From an uncultured Clostridia bacterium (GTDB lineage Bacteria > Bacillota > Clostridia > Christensenellales > Borkfalkiaceae): a stretch of DNA of 14,740 nucleotides. The position numbers were made by a program, and so were the translations under genes. Where the stretch lies: NCBI GenBank assembly GCA_937915565.1, contig CALDMH010000111.1, forward strand, positions 1 to 14,740, in the 5' to 3' direction. The notes beneath the pieces were generated by a model. It made no database searches. It was not told the DNA's origin and saw only the letters and a program-made list of their open reading frames with translations. This document shows positions 14,067 to 14,740 of this stretch, one piece after another. Position 1 is the first letter of the stretch. Each line of letters opens with the position of its first letter.

Positions 14067-14740
14067 TTATGCTAATTTAGTGATGATGGTGACAAGATTG
14101 TTTACCGTTTCGGAATTTGCGCTCGGATTTCTCAACGTTAAAGCCGAATCGCTTTCCACGGTTATTATATGGTTGCTGGAAAGGTTGACTATGTCGCTCG
14201 TCGCCCCCACGCTTTGTTGAGAAAGAGTGGCGTCGATTTGCGTGCCGTCAAGATAAAACGCCAGTTCGGCAGTACCCGTAGCGTCGGTAACGTTTGCGTT
14301 GTAGCCGATGAGGTAAGTTCCCGGTTGAAGCGTTATCGTTTGGCCGTCGCCTGTAAGAGTTAACGGCGTGTCGGTATAGGTTGTCGTTCCTGCGGTGAGG
14401 TTTGCAATGCCCGAAGAGGCCAAAGTTTCCGTAGTCGAAGTAAATTCCGCATTTTGAACGGCTGTTCCCGCAGGACCCGTCGGGCCGGTTGGTCCTGTCG
14501 GCCCTGTCGGCCCTGTCGGGCCTGTTGCGCCGGTAGCGCCCGTTTCGCCTGTTGCACCCGTCGGGCCGGTAGGGCCTGTTGCGCCGGTAGCTCCCGTTTC
14601 GCCTGTTGGTCCTGTCGGGCCTGTTGCACCGGTAGCTCCCGTTTCACCCGTTGCCCCTGTCGGACCGGTAGGGCCTGTCGCGCCCGTAGCTCCCGTTTCA
14701 CCCGTTGCGCCTGTCGGACCGGTCGGCCCTGTTGCGCCGG
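14067..14740 (-). CDS. Collagen-like repeat surface protein (BclA-like), C-terminal part
   Basis: The frame is open through the right edge, so the N-terminus is missing. Coding from 14738 downward gives 30 uninterrupted Gly-X-Thr style triplets (GPT, GAT, GET, ending GPA), then GTAVQNAEF and a globular domain of about 130 residues to the stop at 14067. Threonine fills the Y position throughout the triplets except the last, as in Bacillus and Clostridium BclA-like exosporium proteins, where such Thr are glycosylated. The C-terminal domain is rich in Thr, Ser and beta-prone stretches (TITLQPGTYLIGYNANV, AELAFYLDGTQI, IVNLSSNHIITVESD), consistent with a TNF-like jelly-roll trimerisation domain, and has no cysteine. 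The likely place is the spore or cell surface, by inference. A TTG at 14423 is internal, not a start. A terminator follows directly. Confidence 0.85.
   Translation of the reverse strand, partial: GATGPTGPTGATGETGATGATGPTGPTGATGETGATGATGPTGPTGETGATGATGPTGPTGATGETGATGATGPTGPTGPTGPTGPTGPAGTAVQNAEFTSTTETLASSGIANLTAGTTTYTDTPLTLTGDGQTITLQPGTYLIGYNANVTDATGTAELAFYLDGTQIDATLSQQSVGATSDIVNLSSNHIITVESDSALTLRNPSANSETVNNLVTIITKLA
14469..14738 (-). repeat. Collagen triplet repeat with 54-bp higher-order period
   Basis: Thirty 9-bp triplet units encode G-X-T. They are ordered as an 18-residue cassette GPT GPT GAT GET GAT GAT, seen complete three times. A fourth copy lacks the first GAT. A run of five GPT and one GPA ends the tract. 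Synonymous codon changes are scattered among copies. Confidence 0.93.

Noticed and set aside
14360..14701. Arg/Gln/Ala-rich 113-codon frame on the minus strand
   Set aside because: It is the collagen triplet tract read in the wrong frame; the in-frame reading gives perfect Gly-X-Thr units continuing into the C-terminal domain.
14469..14738. CRISPR-like or non-coding tandem array
   Set aside because: There are no distinct spacers, the 9-bp units are contiguous and the synonymous changes show protein-level conservation.

Overview
The window looks like a chromosomal segment of an AT-leaning Gram-positive bacterium, most likely a member of the Clostridia (Bacillota). The support is the gene content: a purine riboswitch ahead of xpt, a NupNOPQ-type nucleoside importer, an electron-bifurcating NfnAB pair typical of anaerobes, strong AGGAGG-like ribosome binding sites, near-consensus SigA promoters, and a BclA-like collagen repeat protein. 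The genus cannot be read from the sequence. I see no tRNA, rRNA, transposase, phage gene or CRISPR array.

Layout, left to right. Bases 2-1768 (+): the 3' part of an RlmI-family rRNA methyltransferase, then a membrane-anchored ComEC-like metallo-beta-lactamase-fold protein, closed by a bidirectional terminator. Bases 1831-3933 (-): topoisomerase III (topB), convergent with the first pair. Bases 3934-4293: a divergent control region with a textbook promoter, a guanine-class purine riboswitch, a middle hairpin and an intrinsic terminator, all reading into xpt. Bases 4294-10033 (+): xpt, then a BMP-family lipoprotein, a double-NBD ABC ATPase and two permeases, ending in a strong terminator. Bases 10143-12408 (+): nfnA-nfnB from its own consensus promoter. 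Bases 12520-14019 (+): guaB from its own promoter. Bases 14067-14740 (-): the C-terminal part of a collagen-like surface protein, running off the right edge.

The genes share a purine theme. Xpt salvages xanthine to XMP, GuaB makes XMP from IMP, and the transporter is of the type that imports guanosine in Bacillus subtilis. The riboswitch probably ties uptake and salvage to the intracellular guanine pool. GuaB has no visible riboswitch. NfnAB interconverts NADH, ferredoxin and NADPH and has no obvious link to the purine genes beyond adjacency.

The points most worth a second look are: a second copy of a riboswitch P1 strand beside the terminator; an IMP dehydrogenase that, as far as I can recall, closely matches that of the protozoan Tritrichomonas foetus; two large stem-loops between the lipoprotein and ATPase genes; and an 18-residue higher-order period in the collagen-like gene. 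I did not find a clearly undescribed multi-gene system.
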